Origin: Euphorbia lathyris
Taxonomy: Eukaryota; Streptophyta; Magnoliopsida; Malpighiales; Euphorbiaceae
DNA: 64,000 nt
NCBI RefSeq assembly: GCF_963576675.1
Contig: NC_088915.1
Coordinates: 5,957,001 to 6,021,000, forward strand
Reading direction: 5' to 3'
Shown: piece after piece, positions 11,659 through 24,421 of the stretch
Layout: each line of letters opens with the position of its first letter
How positions within the stretch are numbered: the stretch's first letter is position 1
Notes under the pieces: model-generated
Told to the model about the DNA's origin: nothing
The model's input: the letters and a program-made list of their open reading frames with translations, nothing else
Databases searched by the model: none
Position numbers and translations under genes: made by a program

Positions 11659-12462
11659 TGGCGACCTTCTGCCGCCTCTGCCTCGTTCTTCCGAAGGTCG
11701 TCCGCCTCCTCCTAAATCAGGTGGAGGTGGCGGTGGTCTTGGCTGAGGTAATGACCTGGTTCGGCGTCTACGGTGTGAACGAGATCTTGATCGCCTTCGC
11801 CCCCGAGATCTGGTTCTCTTTCCATGCCTGCGGTCAGCACGTCCGCCACGCGGTCGACTTGGATCCGTTGTCTCATTGGTCCGCCCAGCTGGTGTTCCCG
11901 TTTGCAGCAGAGGATCTTGAGGTTCATTAATAGCAATCTCAGGAGGTACTTGATCATTTCTTTGGCTGGATTCAGGCACGTCATGAAACAATCTCCTATT
12001 TAACGGAGGTAGCGAACTTCCTAATACTTGATCCGGAGCACCCGTATATCGGGGATCAGTGAGTAGAAACGCTGAGCTATTACGCGCTCCTGACCTTATA
12101 ATGACATCTTGCCAATCTGATGTCCTTGATCTGTGTTGGCGATGGCGGTTCAGATGGGGAAACGTCCCCATTGTAGGTCCTCCTACAGTGGGATTCGCAA
12201 GGGCCGCCCTCAGCCGATTCGCCATAAGCGTTCCATGGGTTGTAGTCATTGATCCTACGCAAATCTCCATGAAGGTATCAGGTGACATCTCTCCTTCATT
12301 ATGAACGGTTGGCGCATCAAGATCAATATGGCCAGTATTTGCCGGGGGATTATTGATGGGGATTGGTACTGAAGGTGTAGTTGTTCCAGTTGAAGGGTTC
12401 TGCCCTTTAGTTGCCATATCACGTCCGTGTGGTGAACTCTTTTATTATTAGAGCCTCCACCT

Positions 12463-12475
12463 TCACCGCACCAAT
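12463..12475 (-). promoter_or_regulatory. Candidate primer binding site of the left gypsy element
   Basis: Directly inside the LTR, the minus strand reads TTGGTGCGGTGAAGG. Position and the leading TGG fit a primer site. I cannot assign the tRNA. Confidence 0.45.
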
Positions 12476-12969
12476 TGATAACTAGTGTTGAATTCTTGAT
12501 CGGTATCCTTCTCTGCGGGGGGCGTCGTTGGGTTTGACGGGGGGAAGCTCCGATGCTAAAATCAGTATAGTATAGTAGGATAAACTGTAAGCACAAAAGT
12601 AGGGTTTTTTGGAAAGTGTACCTAGATAGCTTAAGTTGCAAGCTATTTATACTCATACAGTTGTAACTCTTGGAAACCGTAAAGTCTCCATTAATGCCTC
12701 TTTAATGGTATTCATTGAATGTATTAATTTAGAACCATTAATGAGCCATTACTTCACTTCATTAATGGCCGTTATTCTCGGAGCCGTCAAATGGCGGGTC
12801 TCTCCAGGTCTTGATGGCGAATCTCTTGATGCATGGCGTATTGGGGAATCCATAAATCCGTCGTAGCCGTATCCTATCTCGTACTCTATCCCTCCGGCGA
12901 TCTCTTAATACGATGTCGTTTGGATAATTACATGTTAGGTCCCGTAAATATTACCTGGATGTTATCACA
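12476..12969 (-). repeat. 5' LTR of the left gypsy element
   Basis: This 494-bp segment is TG...CA with TGTGATAAC and GTTATCA at its two ends, and sits immediately upstream of the gag start. The partner LTR is absent because copia copy 1 cuts the element at 10304. Confidence 0.7.
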
Positions 12970-13635
12970 GATCAATTGCATTCAAATTCTCAAAACTTTA
13001 GAATTAATTGTATTTAATTGATAAATTAGTTGCGTTGAATTGAAACGATTGTAATGGTTGGATTTAATGGCATTCCATTGAAACAGATCATCGCATGATG
13101 TTGTTGTTATCATCAACATTGCTAAAAATATTCTCACAATAAAACCCTTTTTTTTTTGTGATCCTTGTGATGATATTTATAAGGAAAACCTTTAAGTTGG
13201 TGGATTTAATATAAATATGCCATAATAAGAAATTCCAAAACTTCCCTTATTTATCTTTGATACTTTACTTTTGTTATTTGTGTTCATGTATATCAATATG
13301 CAATTAAATTAACATTAATTTTTTACCTTTAGATTTTTGGGTCTGTCTTTTTTATTTTTTACTATTTCTTCTTTTTTATTTTTTGAGAAATTTTTTACTA
13401 TTTCTGATTTCTATTGTATTTTTAGGAGTTAACTATTGTATTTTTGTGTATTTTCTTTATTTATTTATTTATTGCTAATTTTTTTTAGTGGATTTAGTGG
13501 CGGAAATGGCGAAGAATATGGAAGAATTAAAGTGTAAGTTGTTGGGAGAAAAGTATGCAATATACTAGTATTTTGTAGTGTTATTTTGTGAACTTGATAT
13601 ACACCAGTAAATGACACATAGAATAACTTCAAATA
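12970..13635. other. AT-rich intergenic sequence, left part of a dispersed repeat
   Basis: No gene is visible. The stretch holds CAATTGAAACG-like words and an ATGATGTTGTTGTTATCA segment (about 13095) that recurs at about 14648. From about 13545 it resembles 32150 onward. A short Met-started reading near 13507 has no support. Confidence 0.4.
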
Positions 13636-14258
13636 GGCGTAATAAACAAATAACCCTCTGAACTTGTCCAAATGTTACAACTGCCCCCTCCAACTTTCAA
13701 TTGTAACAACTTACCTCTCAAACTTGTCCAATTGTAAAACATAACCCCTCAAACTTGTTCAATTGTAAAACAGAACCTCAAATTGCTGACACGGACTGCA
13801 ATTGAAGAAACACGTGAAATACAAAAGCTGCAAATGCTCATGGAATGTGATAATCAGATATTTAGATCCAAAAAAATCTGTATTTAAGTAACCAAATCCT
13901 CAATTCTTCAACTTATTCTTCAACTTCTTCTTCTTCTTTTTGTTATTGCTATTCGTTTTTTAGTGATTTCTTGATTCAAAGTTTTGGGATATTATGTGGG
14001 TGAAAATGTGTTTATGTGGAGAAATAGCTCCATTGAAGATTTCATAGCGTGATACGAATTCGGGGAAACATTTTTACGGTTGCTTCAAGTACGGGGTAAA
14101 AAAAATCTCAATTTGGGGTTATGTTTTACAATTAGACAAGTTTTAGGGGTTATATTTTACAATTGGACAAGTTTGAGGGGTAAGTTGTTACAATTGAAAG
14201 TTAAGGGGGGAAGTTGCAACATTTGGACAAGTTCAGGGGGTTATTTGTGTATTAGGCC
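13636..14258. mobile_element. Mutator-like MITE
   Basis: The 623-bp element has long imperfect inverted repeats starting GGCGTAATA and ending TATTAGGCC. The near-identical 9-bp flanks CTTCAAATA (13627-13635) and CTTGAAATA (14259-14267) are a Mutator-size target duplication with one change. Repeated gaacttgtccaattgtaa words make up the arms. Non-coding. Confidence 0.8.
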
Positions 14259-14834
14259 CTTGAAATATATCAGTGTCTTCTATGTTATGAGAACTTTCTA
14301 ACGGTATATTGCAAGCTTAAAACGGATAAAGGATGAATGGTAAATTAAGTTCAAAGTGAACTATTTGGAATTAATTGTATTCAAATTCTAAAACGTTGGA
14401 ATTAATTATTCAATTGAAACGGTGTAACAATTGAGCTTTATAGCATTTAATTGAAACGGTTGTAACGGTTGAGCTTTATATAATGAGTGGGTTTAATTGC
14501 ATTCAATTGACTGATTAATTATATGAATTAATATGTCTATATTTTCTAATATCTTTATATATATATATGAACAAGGACCGGAATTTTTTTATCCAATTCG
14601 ATCATTTTTTCATTCTAACTAATACGGGGAAAATATCATCACATGATGTTGTTGTTATCAACAACATTGCAAAAAATCTTCTCACAATAAAACCCTTTTT
14701 TTTGTGATGTCATTTTGGTATACACAACATACGAAAACAAGTAAACACATATATACATATAGACTAATATATATAAATCAAAATTATTGGAGGTAAGTAT
14801 ATATTATATATATATAAAACTAAAATCAACCACT
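14259..14834. other. AT-rich intergenic repeat, right part
   Basis: This continues the dispersed repeat cut by the preceding MITE and matches about 32215-32550 over roughly 300 bp (for example GAACAAGGACCGGA here and GAATAAGGACCGGA there). No gene is visible. It ends at the LINE target duplication. Confidence 0.45.
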
Positions 14835-14996
14835 ATGTAATAAAATAGTTTTTTTTTTGAATGAAGCTGGCGATTTGGAAGCGCTTAGAACAAGCAACCC
14901 AACTATGTTGGCACCCCTGCGATCCACGCCTGACCCGAAGCCGAATTTATTAAAGAATAAAAGAATAAAAGGTTACAAGAGTGAATTCACAAGGAT

Positions 14997-17974
14997 TTAT
15001 AGAAAGCGATAAACAGTACGGTTTCCTAAATTGCTTAAGAAAACTTCATAACAAAATTGTGGTAATTCATCCCACCATTCGTAGCTCTCTGCAAGCCGTC
15101 CATAGTTTGCCAACGTATCCGCTACTCGGTTCCCCTCCCTGTAAACGTGCGTGAACACTACTGTCATAGTCTCCATATTGTGCAAGCAACGTAGCCAGTC
15201 CTGTCTAGCAACCTATGGAACTACCTTAGAGCGGGATTTCAGAATCTGAACGATATAAACTGAGTCACTCTCCACCCAAAGTTTCTTCCAATTCCGAGAG
15301 TGAGCCATGTTAATCGCCGCAAACAGCTCAGCAATGTAGGAGAGATTGCAATCCATAGGGAAAGCAAATGCTCCAGCAAAAGCCCCGTGTTCCGTTCTGA
15401 AAATTCCTCCACATCCTGCCGAGCTTGGTGTCCCGGTAACGGAGGCGTCAGTGTTCACCTTCCACCAACCCGCCGGAGGGCCTTGCCAGCGAACCAGAAT
15501 TATTCGTTGTGCACGGTGCGGCTTCCTCTTCAGACCAAGTTGTACCAAAATCTTGCATTCTACAACAGAGTTCCACATAGATCCTGAATCTAACCCGCCT
15601 GTCTCCCGAACTAAGTTCCATAGACGTTTGAAAACCATTGTTATGTTAGGCGTTTCTCCTTCAAAAATCACTTGGTTTCGTGTATACCAAAGGACCCAAA
15701 TGCCGTTAATTATTGCTGAACACCATAGTGCTGCAATCTGCGGGCTAAATCGCTGCTTAGTAGCCTCACGCACTAGATCAGGGATCGTGTTTTCAGTGTA
15801 AACATACCTGCCAAAAAGATCGCCAACCCCTTGCCAGAATTGCTTCACAAAACTGCAGGAAATTAAGATATGTTGAGCCGATTCTGATGCCCTTGCACAA
15901 AAAACAACAGCGTGACACGATTATACAGCCCCGCTGCCTTAATATGTCATGCGTCAGAAGCCCGCCTCTTAGCTATTTCCAACAGACCAGTGAATGCGAT
16001 GGCGGTATGTACGGCTTCCAAACGAACCTATACCAATCCATCCTCAGTCCATCTAATTTTAGCCAAGCATAGAATACTTTTGTTGAAAACTGACCTGAAG
16101 CCGACGGCTTCCAAACACACAAATCCCTTTCCTCTCGGCTGCGTTTAATGCTTCGGATTCGTGCGTCAACCTCTTCTGGCAACGCGGGCAGCCCATGCCA
16201 ATTGTCTTGTATTAGATAAGAGTTAACCATGTCCCGCAATTTATTCCGCTGTTTGCGAGGAATATTTAGCTGAACACTGATAGGAGGCGAAATCCATTCG
16301 CCATTCCAAAAACTCAAGGCGGTCCTTCTACCGATCCACCAGAAACAATGCTCGTTTATAATTCCATATACAAGCCGAATTGACCCCCATACTGACAAAT
16401 TCGACGTATAATCCTTGTGCGTTCCGGGTGAGGTTATGAACCTGGAGCGGAGAAGGGTGAAACAGCGGGAGTTCCCCTGCATTACTCCCCAAGCCATTTT
16501 CCCCAATAAGGCCCTGTTGAGTGTTTTGAGGTCCTTCACGCCTAAGCCACCATCCTTAATCGGACGACAACATTTATCCCAAGCCACGGTGACCAATTTT
16601 TTATTGTCAATGCAACCAGTCCAAATGAAGTTTCTGATGCATCTGTTCATGAGAGTAAGCAGTGTTTTAGGCCATTTGTAAACTGTAAACGACTGGATGA
16701 AGCTGCTGGTGATAACCGAGTTCACAAGGGTAATACTCCCAGCCATGGACAAACAGAACCCTTTCCAACGGCTAAAATTAGCTAAAATTTTATCAGTGAT
16801 ACCTGTCAAATGTTGCTTCCGTGGGGTGCCGAAGAATAGAGGGACCCCCAAATACCGGAAAGGGACTCGCCCTTGCTTTATGCCGATCAGCCTAGCAAGT
16901 CGTCCCTGGAGCCCGTGGATAAATCCGTGCCTGGAAATAATTCTGATTTGTCCCAATTAACCCTTTGTCCGGATAGTGAACCATAGAGAGTGAAGGTATC
17001 CCTAACTGCACAGATGTTGTCTGTTAAAGCTTTACAGAAAAGGAGAATGTCATCGGCATACATGAGATGAGTCGGGAAAGGGACCGACCTCGTGTATCCC
17101 ATGGGGATTAGCTCGCCTGAAGCCTCCAGGAAGCTAAGTCTGTGGCTCAGAAAATCCTCTGCGATTCCAAACAGGATAGGAGATAATGGATCCCCCTGTC
17201 GGACCCCTCTCGAGCAGCGAATCAATTCTGTCGTCGTGTTACCTATCAGTATTGAAATCTGAGCAGAGGATAAAATGTTAAGGATCCAGCTTCTGAATTT
17301 CCATGAGAACCCGAAAGCATCCAAAACTGTCAATAAAAATTGCCAGTCCAATGTGTCGAAAGCTTTCCGTATGTCAATTTTTAATGCAATGTTCCCGCCA
17401 AAACACTTTTTGTTTAGCATATTTGTTCCCTCAGAGGCAATAGCAATGGCCTAGTGGATACTTCTGTCCCTGATGAAACCAAACTGATTGTCTGAAATGA
17501 TGCGTGAAGCGATCCCAGCTAACCTTTCAGCTAAAATTTTAGTGATTATTTTAAATGAGAAGTTACTCATAGCAATAGGTCTGTATTGCTCAATTGACAC
17601 GGCATCCCTACATTTTGGCAGCAGAACCATGAGGCTTGAGTTCATACCTGGGAAAACATAGCCGGTATCGAAGAATTGCTTGACCATTTGATACACGTCT
17701 GCACCTACAATATCCCAGAATTCCTGAAAAAATGCACCCGTGTACCCATCCGGTCCTGGGTAGCTATCCCTGTCCATGGAGAAAATAGTTGCTTTCACCT
17801 CCGACCTACTCGGGCAAGCCGTTAAATTAGCATTATCTGCTTCATCCACCATTTGTGGAATGGTTTCGGAAACTAACTCTCGGTTTGCGATGATATTCGG
17901 ATCCCTTTTGAAGAGCTGTCTGTAATACTCAGAAATATGATCTGTAATTTGATCCTGATCGGTGGTTAGAGTAT
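14997..17974 (-). pseudogene. LINE ORF2, reverse transcriptase to RNase H portion
   Basis: Read leftward from the nested insertion, this is the RT of a non-LTR element. KIDIRKAFDTLDW is at about 17340-17380, GVRQGDPLSP at about 17200 and YADD at 17049-17060. A thumb/connection region follows (RYLGVPLFFG near 16850), then a zf-RVT-like segment near 15990-16150. The RNase H domain (WWKVNTDAS near 15440, ESDS near 15270, YREGNRVADTLA near 15140) is of the plant L1 type. Breaks include a TAG near 17453, a frameshift near 16920 and stops near 15970 and 15210. The reading joins the endonuclease part exactly when the LTR element and one AGTAT copy are removed. Confidence 0.9.
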
Positions 17975-19264
17975 TGATGGGTGTCGAATCCACCAAAGAT
18001 AATTATAACTTAACTTAGCCGAAAATAAATTGTCAAAGAGCAAGTAAAGGTCGTACCCAAAGGATTAATACTGATCTAATCACAAATATAATCAAGCAAT
18101 TAACAAAAAGTAAATAGAGGGGGATTGAAATTGTTGATTAATGAATAAATAAAAATTGCAGAATCAAATTGAAATTGAATGTAAAATTAAATGTTGGAAT
18201 TTCAGTTAAGGGGGATTCCGCAGGCCAAACAATTATTTCCCATCGATCATTGACGGTGAGACATTATCTTAATTAACATGATCTGGATTGGTTATAGTCG
18301 TTCCTTATTCATTCCCGACCTAATCCTTCCTTAATTGTAAAGCAAATCCTAGAGCGCCTAAAGATAAGCTCCTATTCAATCAGACAGTTCTAGCTTAGCG
18401 CTTAGAATTTAATCCGTCGAAAGCATTAGGAATTAGAAGGACCCAATCTAAGTTAACCGAATTCTTAGCGATTCCGATTCAAACCAAATCACATGTTCAT
18501 GCGCTTAATCGTTGTTAAGATATTCAGATGATTACAAATCCTATTTCCTAACGTTGTTCAATGAATGAAAAAGCAAAAGTCTGGCCAAACCTTCACCTGA
18601 ACCTCCAATGATGGTCTGATTTTATAGATTAACAAACATGCAAACAGCTCATATAAATTCAGATTTCTAAATTAAAGAGTAACAATCTCACGATAGAAAA
18701 TAATGCTCGCCTTTGATTAATCCCTTAACCGAATAAAGTGTTTAGCTATACATAGTCATGAATTCAACTATGATAACCATTAAAGACAAAAAAAAATAAA
18801 GCTAACTAAGAATCCAAAAAGAGAAAAAAAAAACCTAAAAAGAACTTTTTTTCCCAAGGTGTAAATTCTCATCTATTTATAGAGAAAACCCCCTCCTAAA
18901 AGTTGGGTAACAAAATAATATCTATCTAAATCATCAATCTCTTTTACAAATTTCAAATCCCTGATTTTCTGCCTTCTATTTCGAGTTGGAAAAGGTCTTG
19001 GTCAATTTGAACATCAGAAGATTCGAAGGTCCTTAGTCTTGGGCAAGAATAACTCCAATTTCGCTTCAGCTCCTTTAATTCAGCACCAAATTCCTTTCTG
19101 GTCCAAAGTTTCTCCAATTAAGCCCAATTCTGCTCCTTTTAATCATTTAAGTCCTGTGGAGGCAAATCAAACCAAAACAAGCAATAATACCCAAAATAAC
19201 ACCAAATTAATTAAATAACCTAGCATTAATGTGGACATTTGAACGTTGAATTGGACACTTATCA
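17975..19264 (-). repeat. 3' LTR of the gag-protease gypsy element
   Basis: It is nearly identical to 24440-25730. It contains one copy, with a single mismatch, of the 20-bp dyad that recurs in this element (19033-19052). Confidence 0.93.
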
Positions 19265-21734
19265 AATACCCCAAACTTACCCAATGTTTGTCCCTAAGCA
19301 TATCAGATCATGCCAACAGCTCTTTACTCTTATGATTTCGTGTTTACCAACCTTTCTCAATCCCCCCTTATAATGTGAAGATTATCATCCATCAACTCTC
19401 AAAGCCAAGATATTATTCATGTTTAAACACACAACGTAACTACTTGAAGAATCTCAGCAATTGAGCTTTTGACCATGTACATAAGGTATGAATTAAAATC
19501 AACAACACCCTCACGGAAGCCACTCATTGCACTCAAGTGTTTAGGCTATGATTAGTTTTCAAGGAATCACTCAAGTCGCAACCTAGAATGAAATTACCAT
19601 AAGCTTGCCAATATATCAAATCTCCACCACTTAGTATGAATTCAATCAATAAATCAAAGGGACTTAAAACAGGGTGTAACGTTGGCTAGGGGTAAGGTTT
19701 GGAAAGGAAATGAATGAGATGGGTAATTGATGAAAATGGAAATGGCCAAAAATGAAAACCAAAACACAATTGTGTACAAATTACTTACAATTCTCAGACT
19801 TCAGAATGAATGAATGAGACGGACTTAATCAACTATAAACAAACTGAAATGAACAAACTAAACAAAAATTTGTTTTGTTCTTTTTGCCTTTTTTTTCTTT
19901 GAGGCTTTTTTTTTTTTTTTTTTTGCTAAAGATAATACTTCAGGCTAGAATAAGAAAGCTACTACTTTTCATGCTAATGTCCATTTAGACACCTTTTGAA
20001 GCACAACCACATATAATTAAAGGACTATTCAATTGAATCCTTATACTTTAACGAACCTGTGGTTTTTGAATATGGACATTGCTCAAAGCAACAACTAAAC
20101 ATAGAAATAAATGAAAGAATATACAGACTCTGATGGCTAGAACGTCCCTGGCCAAGGGACTCGAACAAAGGTGTGTCAAGAATGGGAAAAGGCTCAAATG
20201 TGGCTAACTAAGGGCTGGTACTGTTATTTTTGTTAGTCTTGAGCAAGACTAAGGGTTCGAATTTTATTTGAAATGGCTAAGAAAAGAAACCTACTGCCCT
20301 TATCATTTTTAATGCTTGAATACATCAGTGTGGTCTCGAAATGCATAACATGGCAAGTTCTAGAATTCCAAACTAGAATTGGACAACACTCAAAAAGAAT
20401 AGAACAAAGTGTAATGTTTTTGTTCTTGCGTTTAGGCTCAAAAACTTTCCAAAAATTGGGGTAAATTGGTGTTGTTTCATTCAAAACGTCTGTCATGTAA
20501 TGGGAAATTAATCAAGTGGTTCATATGCATGCTCAAGTCAATTGTGCAATCCCGACCTTTTGAAATCGACAGCTTTATTCAAAACAAGACTTAGAGGTTT
20601 CAATACTAAGTTGGCAACCTATTTTCAACCAAGTGCAAAACTGAGAGCTAGCATTGTTATTTTTAGGGACAAAACAAAGGGTGAACACCCCCACACTAGA
20701 CTCGAGCATATTTTCTGGGTTTTTTTTCACTTGAGGTGGACACCTCACACTAATTTAGCACATATTCCATGAAATTAAATCCAAAAAATTGCAGCAGTAA
20801 AATAAGGAAATTGCAGCAGCAGATAAATTTAATCCCAAATATACTAGCACAAAATTTCCAAAACAATCAGAAGCTAGAAGCCTTTCAACAAATTAACCAT
20901 CACAATCAGCCAATTAATCATGAAATCACAAGTCAAACACTTCTATAGCAAAGATCCCTCCCCCACTTTTCTCCTCGCATTGTCCTCAATGCGGAATTCA
21001 AAAAAATCAGGGGCAAAGGGCAACAAATAGGAGAAAAATAAAGTGAAAGGGAAATTGTGCTTACTGCCCTTTTTGGAGGAGGGAACCTCGTGCCTCAATC
21101 TCATTTAATGTGTCCTTGGCAGTGGGTCTGCAAATTGCAAATTGGTGGTGGCAGTGGCGCTGGATTTGTTTGCACTAGAGTCGACAGTGGGTGATCTTCG
21201 ATGGTTGTGTCTGCGGGTTGACGGATGCGATTTGAAAGAGATGGGTTTGGTGTGGCTGCAGTTTGAAGAATACGATTGAAAGAGATGGAGATAGGGTTTT
21301 GATTTTGGAAAGACAGTGGTGAGAGTAAAAAATAAATAAAGGTAAAAAGAGAGGAATTAAAACCAAAAATTGTTTTTAACCCTCTTTTTAACTTCTTTTC
21401 AGCATATTGGGCCCCCTATTAATTCAATTAACTCTCTTATTTCACTCCTTTAGGCTTATTTCTCCATTCTTTCCTTCCCTACAGACCTGCAAATCAGAAT
21501 CCAGAACCACAACTTAATTGGAGAAGATGATGATAAAATTGGTTATTCCATATGAATTGAATAAATAAATAAATAAATAAAAACTGAATATAAATGATAG
21601 ATGCTGGTCCTGGGCAGGACCAACACTGCTGAATATAAATGACAGATGATAGTCCTGGGCAGGACCAACACTGGGTTGCCTCCCATTAGCGCCGCTAGTT
21701 AACGTCTTTGGCTAGACAGAATCGAGCTTCAAGG
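19265..21734 (-). other. Non-coding 3' half of the gag-protease gypsy element
   Basis: Where an autonomous relative would carry pol, this 2.5-kb stretch has no reading frame with RT or integrase motifs on either strand. It holds the polypurine tract next to the LTR and a 22-base T-run near 19900. It also has a perfect 20-bp dyad at 20233-20252 and two copies of a related dyad within an approximately 49-bp duplication (21592-21680). Short plus-strand ORFs here have no supporting features. Confidence 0.75.
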
Positions 21735-23288
21735 CTAGTCTCCAGGAACTTGTATCTTCATAACTTCACCAATTTCAATTGGGATATTCTCATAAAATGG
21801 CGTATGGCCATTTACTTTTTGCACTTTTCCATTCTCCAAGCGCTGAATTTCCACAGCTTCATTCCTTAGTTCCTCAAGCTCTTGTACTTTCGGCTTCCTA
21901 AGTTTTACTGCTTCATCAATATTCATGTTACACTGCTCAATTGCCCATAAGGCTCTGTGTTCTGATTTTGGTTCCTGCAAAACGGAAGCTAAAAGATGTT
22001 GAGTGGTGTGTGAAATTGTTTCAGCATTAGAACGCCCAGGTTCTGATTTCAGAGCTGCCAACTGTTGCATTACTTCCTGCACATCTTCTCCAATCTCCAT
22101 TTCTTTCTTCTCTATTTTTCTGCTCACATCTAAGCTTTTTTCTATTACTACTTGCATCCTGTCTTCCCTACATGCTTCAAAAACTTGATGAGTTATTGGT
22201 TCAATAGCATCTATGCCACAAACAGAAGACACTTCATTAGGAATTTTCATGGCCTTATAAACATCAAATTGAACAATTTTACCATCAAACTCCATAGTCA
22301 TTGTTCCTTTGTGAACATCGATTTTTGTCCGAGCAGTTGTTAGGAATGGTCTACCTAACAGGATTTCCGATGAATCTGAAGAGTGATCTTCATCTTCCAT
22401 GTCCACGACATAGAAATCAGCTGGGAAAATTAAACCATTAACCTGCACAAGAACATCTTCCAACAAACCTTCGGGATAAACTATAGATCGGTTAGCGAGT
22501 TGGATTACTACTCTTGTTTTTTGTAAAGGACCAGCATTTAAAGATGAATAAATTGATTTAGGCATGACATTAATTGACGCTCCTAGATCATACATTACTC
22601 TCTTAATACTAGTATTCCCAATTTGACAAAAAATAGCAAACATACCTCTGTCCTTACATTTTTGGGGCATTTTCTTTTGGAGTACAGCAGACACATTCTC
22701 ACTCATGGTGATCTTTTCATACCCAATTTTTTTAATCTTGTTAGCACACAATTCTTTAAGGAATTTAGCATATCGAGGGATTTGTCTAATAACATTAAGC
22801 AATGGTATATTCACCTCAACCTTACGAAATACCTCAAAGATGTCTTTCTCTTCTTTTTCCTTCTTTAATCTGGCTAAACGTTGAGGGAAAGGGGCCTTAA
22901 TTACAAAAGGCATGTCTTGCTCTTCGGATGACTTACCAGCTGAACCTTTTGTAGCTAAACCTTCCGTTTCTTTTTCGAATACCTCCTCTTTGCTTGCAGA
23001 TTTCTCTGACACATTCTGTTCTGATTCGGAAAAGGACTTAGTCTTGGGCAAGACTAAAGCTTTTCCGCTGCAGAGTAAGATTGCACTCACATTCTGTCTC
23101 GGATTCGCCTCAGTTTGTGAAGGTAACTTCCCCTGGGACTGTATTGCACTTAGAGCGGTCGCTATCTGACTCATTTGCTTCTCTAAATTTTGGACATTTG
23201 CTTGAAGATTTACATTGATCTTGCTTTGTTCTTCCTGAAATTTCAACAAGTTAGAAACAACAGATTGGTCATTAGGATTTGGCAGCAT
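21735..23288 (-). CDS. Gypsy protease-containing C-terminal Gag-Pro portion
   Basis: This 517-codon frame continues gag after a TAG at about 23337. It contains a retropepsin-like domain: YDLGASINVMPKSIY (about 22575-22620), where the usual catalytic DTGA/DSGA is DLGA, followed by ILLGRPFL (about 22350). The missing Thr/Ser next to Asp is common in this plant lineage. After the protease the protein departs from relatives, which would continue into RT, and ends with a Glu-rich tail. A perfect copy of the 20-bp dyad lies inside the coding region at 23038-23057. Confidence 0.8.
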   Translation of the reverse strand: MLPNPNDQSVVSNLLKFQEEQSKINVNLQANVQNLEKQMSQIATALSAIQSQGKLPSQTEANPRQNVSAILLCSGKALVLPKTKSFSESEQNVSEKSASKEEVFEKETEGLATKGSAGKSSEEQDMPFVIKAPFPQRLARLKKEKEEKDIFEVFRKVEVNIPLLNVIRQIPRYAKFLKELCANKIKKIGYEKITMSENVSAVLQKKMPQKCKDRGMFAIFCQIGNTSIKRVMYDLGASINVMPKSIYSSLNAGPLQKTRVVIQLANRSIVYPEGLLEDVLVQVNGLIFPADFYVVDMEDEDHSSDSSEILLGRPFLTTARTKIDVHKGTMTMEFDGKIVQFDVYKAMKIPNEVSSVCGIDAIEPITHQVFEACREDRMQVVIEKSLDVSRKIEKKEMEIGEDVQEVMQQLAALKSEPGRSNAETISHTTQHLLASVLQEPKSEHRALWAIEQCNMNIDEAVKLRKPKVQELEELRNEAVEIQRLENGKVQKVNGHTPFYENIPIEIGEVMKIQVPGD

Positions 23289-23336
23289 ACCTGAATTTGG
23301 ATCTGTTTGAATAGGTCTATATTGTTGAGGTCTTTG

Positions 23337-24389
23337 CTAATATTGTTGGGTTGCATTCGGTTGAAGCACATTATTTTGCTGATTGTAGCTAAGATATGGG
23401 TGATCACGCAATCCTGGATTATACGTGTTGGAGTATGGATCATATTTCCGTGGAGGTTGCCCTTGATATCCAAAGACGGCATTGATCTGCTCCGATGTAC
23501 CTTCCTTCAATGTGGGACATTCATCCGAGGCATGTCCGATAACTGAGCATATCCCACATGTTTTCACTTGAGCTACCTTCCCTACAACCAAATTTTGTAC
23601 AAGAGATGTCAAAGTATTTAATTTTTCTTCAATGGAAGAAGTACCTACCTCATACGCATTTCGTGGAGCATCTTGTTGTTTCCCAAATTGTTGGGAAGTT
23701 GCTGCCATGCTTTGGATCAATTCTTTAGCAGCAGATGGCGTTTTATCAATGAGGCTTCCCCCACTTGCAGCATCTACCATTTTTCTTTCCATTCCTAACA
23801 TTCCCTCATAAAAATATTGAATAAGAGAATGTTCAGTTATCCCATGTTGGGGACAACTTGCACATAGCCTTTTGAACCTCTCCCAATAGTCATGGAGTGT
23901 CTCAATATCTTTTTGCCTTATTCCACTAATCTCCCTACGAATCATTGCTGCTCGAGAAGCTGGAAAATACCTTTCTAGGAATGCTTGTGCCATACCCATC
24001 CATGTTGTGATGGATCCAGAGGGTAGGTTGAGAAACCAGTCTTTAGCTGCATCCTGCAAAGAAAAGGGAAAAGCTCTTAATTTCACTTGTTCCTCGGTTA
24101 TTCCTTGTGGACTCATACCTGAGCAGACCGCATGAAATTCTTTGAGATGATTATGTGGATTTTCACTTTCCACTCCATGAAACTTAGGCAAATAATGAAT
24201 CAGTCCCGATTTAAGTTCAAAAGCCGCATTTAGGACTGCGTATGTGACACATAAGGGCTGTTGATCAGCCTGAGACGCATGGAGTTGTCTTAAAGTTCTG
24301 CCTGCCATTATTTCTGCTTCAGATGACTCGCTTTCTTCGCTGGAAATTTCCTCTTCTTCGCTAGAATTGGAAGTTTCAGACCTGGTCAT
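23337..24389 (-). CDS. gag: Gypsy Gag (Athila/Tat-like)
   Basis: The 350-codon frame starts 50 bases inside the primer site. The acidic Ser/Glu-rich N-terminus is followed by a retrotrans_gag capsid domain: LPKFHGVESENPHNHL, DAAKDWFLNLPSGSITTW, LHDYWERFKRLCASCP. A single CCHC knuckle (CGICSVIGHASDEC) is at about 23530-23565. The frame ends at a TAG near 23337, and the in-frame continuation resumes as the protease ORF, so one nonsense change probably splits an original Gag-Pro frame. Gag would form particles for packaging in trans. Confidence 0.85.
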   Translation of the reverse strand: MTRSETSNSSEEEEISSEESESSEAEIMAGRTLRQLHASQADQQPLCVTYAVLNAAFELKSGLIHYLPKFHGVESENPHNHLKEFHAVCSGMSPQGITEEQVKLRAFPFSLQDAAKDWFLNLPSGSITTWMGMAQAFLERYFPASRAAMIRREISGIRQKDIETLHDYWERFKRLCASCPQHGITEHSLIQYFYEGMLGMERKMVDAASGGSLIDKTPSAAKELIQSMAATSQQFGKQQDAPRNAYEVGTSSIEEKLNTLTSLVQNLVVGKVAQVKTCGICSVIGHASDECPTLKEGTSEQINAVFGYQGQPPRKYDPYSNTYNPGLRDHPYLSYNQQNNVLQPNATQQY

Positions 24390-24421
24390 ATATGGAATTA
24401 AATCAAGTTAAATTAATCCCC

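Larger units (their letters stand above)
10306..12417 (-). pseudogene. gag: Ty3/gypsy gag pseudogene, split by a MITE and cut by copia copy 1
   Basis: Read leftward from 12417, the frame begins with a Ser/Arg-rich, Pro-rich N-terminal region. The capsid domain of the retrotrans_gag family follows (about 11391-11006). Its motifs include MPLYSGEDNHEAH, then LAYDWFQSLPPGSI and LRDYVNKFNKLC. The C-terminal piece (TTAELMERCKDFMEVDD) resumes at 10436 after the MITE at 10438-10998 and is lost where copia copy 1 inserted. TAA stops occur twice, inside a 69-bp tandem duplication, and another stop lies near 11470. The 5' LTR is just upstream at 12476-12969. No pol of this element is present. Confidence 0.85.

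Noticed and set aside
11641..12304. Long plus-strand ORFs at 11643-11930 and 12059-12304
   Set aside because: They are shadows opposite the Ser/Arg-rich gypsy gag, whose minus-strand reading has recognisable capsid motifs downstream.
20273..20772. Plus-strand ORFs in the gypsy element's 3' half as a captured gene
   Set aside because: Short, no motif, and opposite in direction to the element; they look like chance readings in AT-rich DNA.
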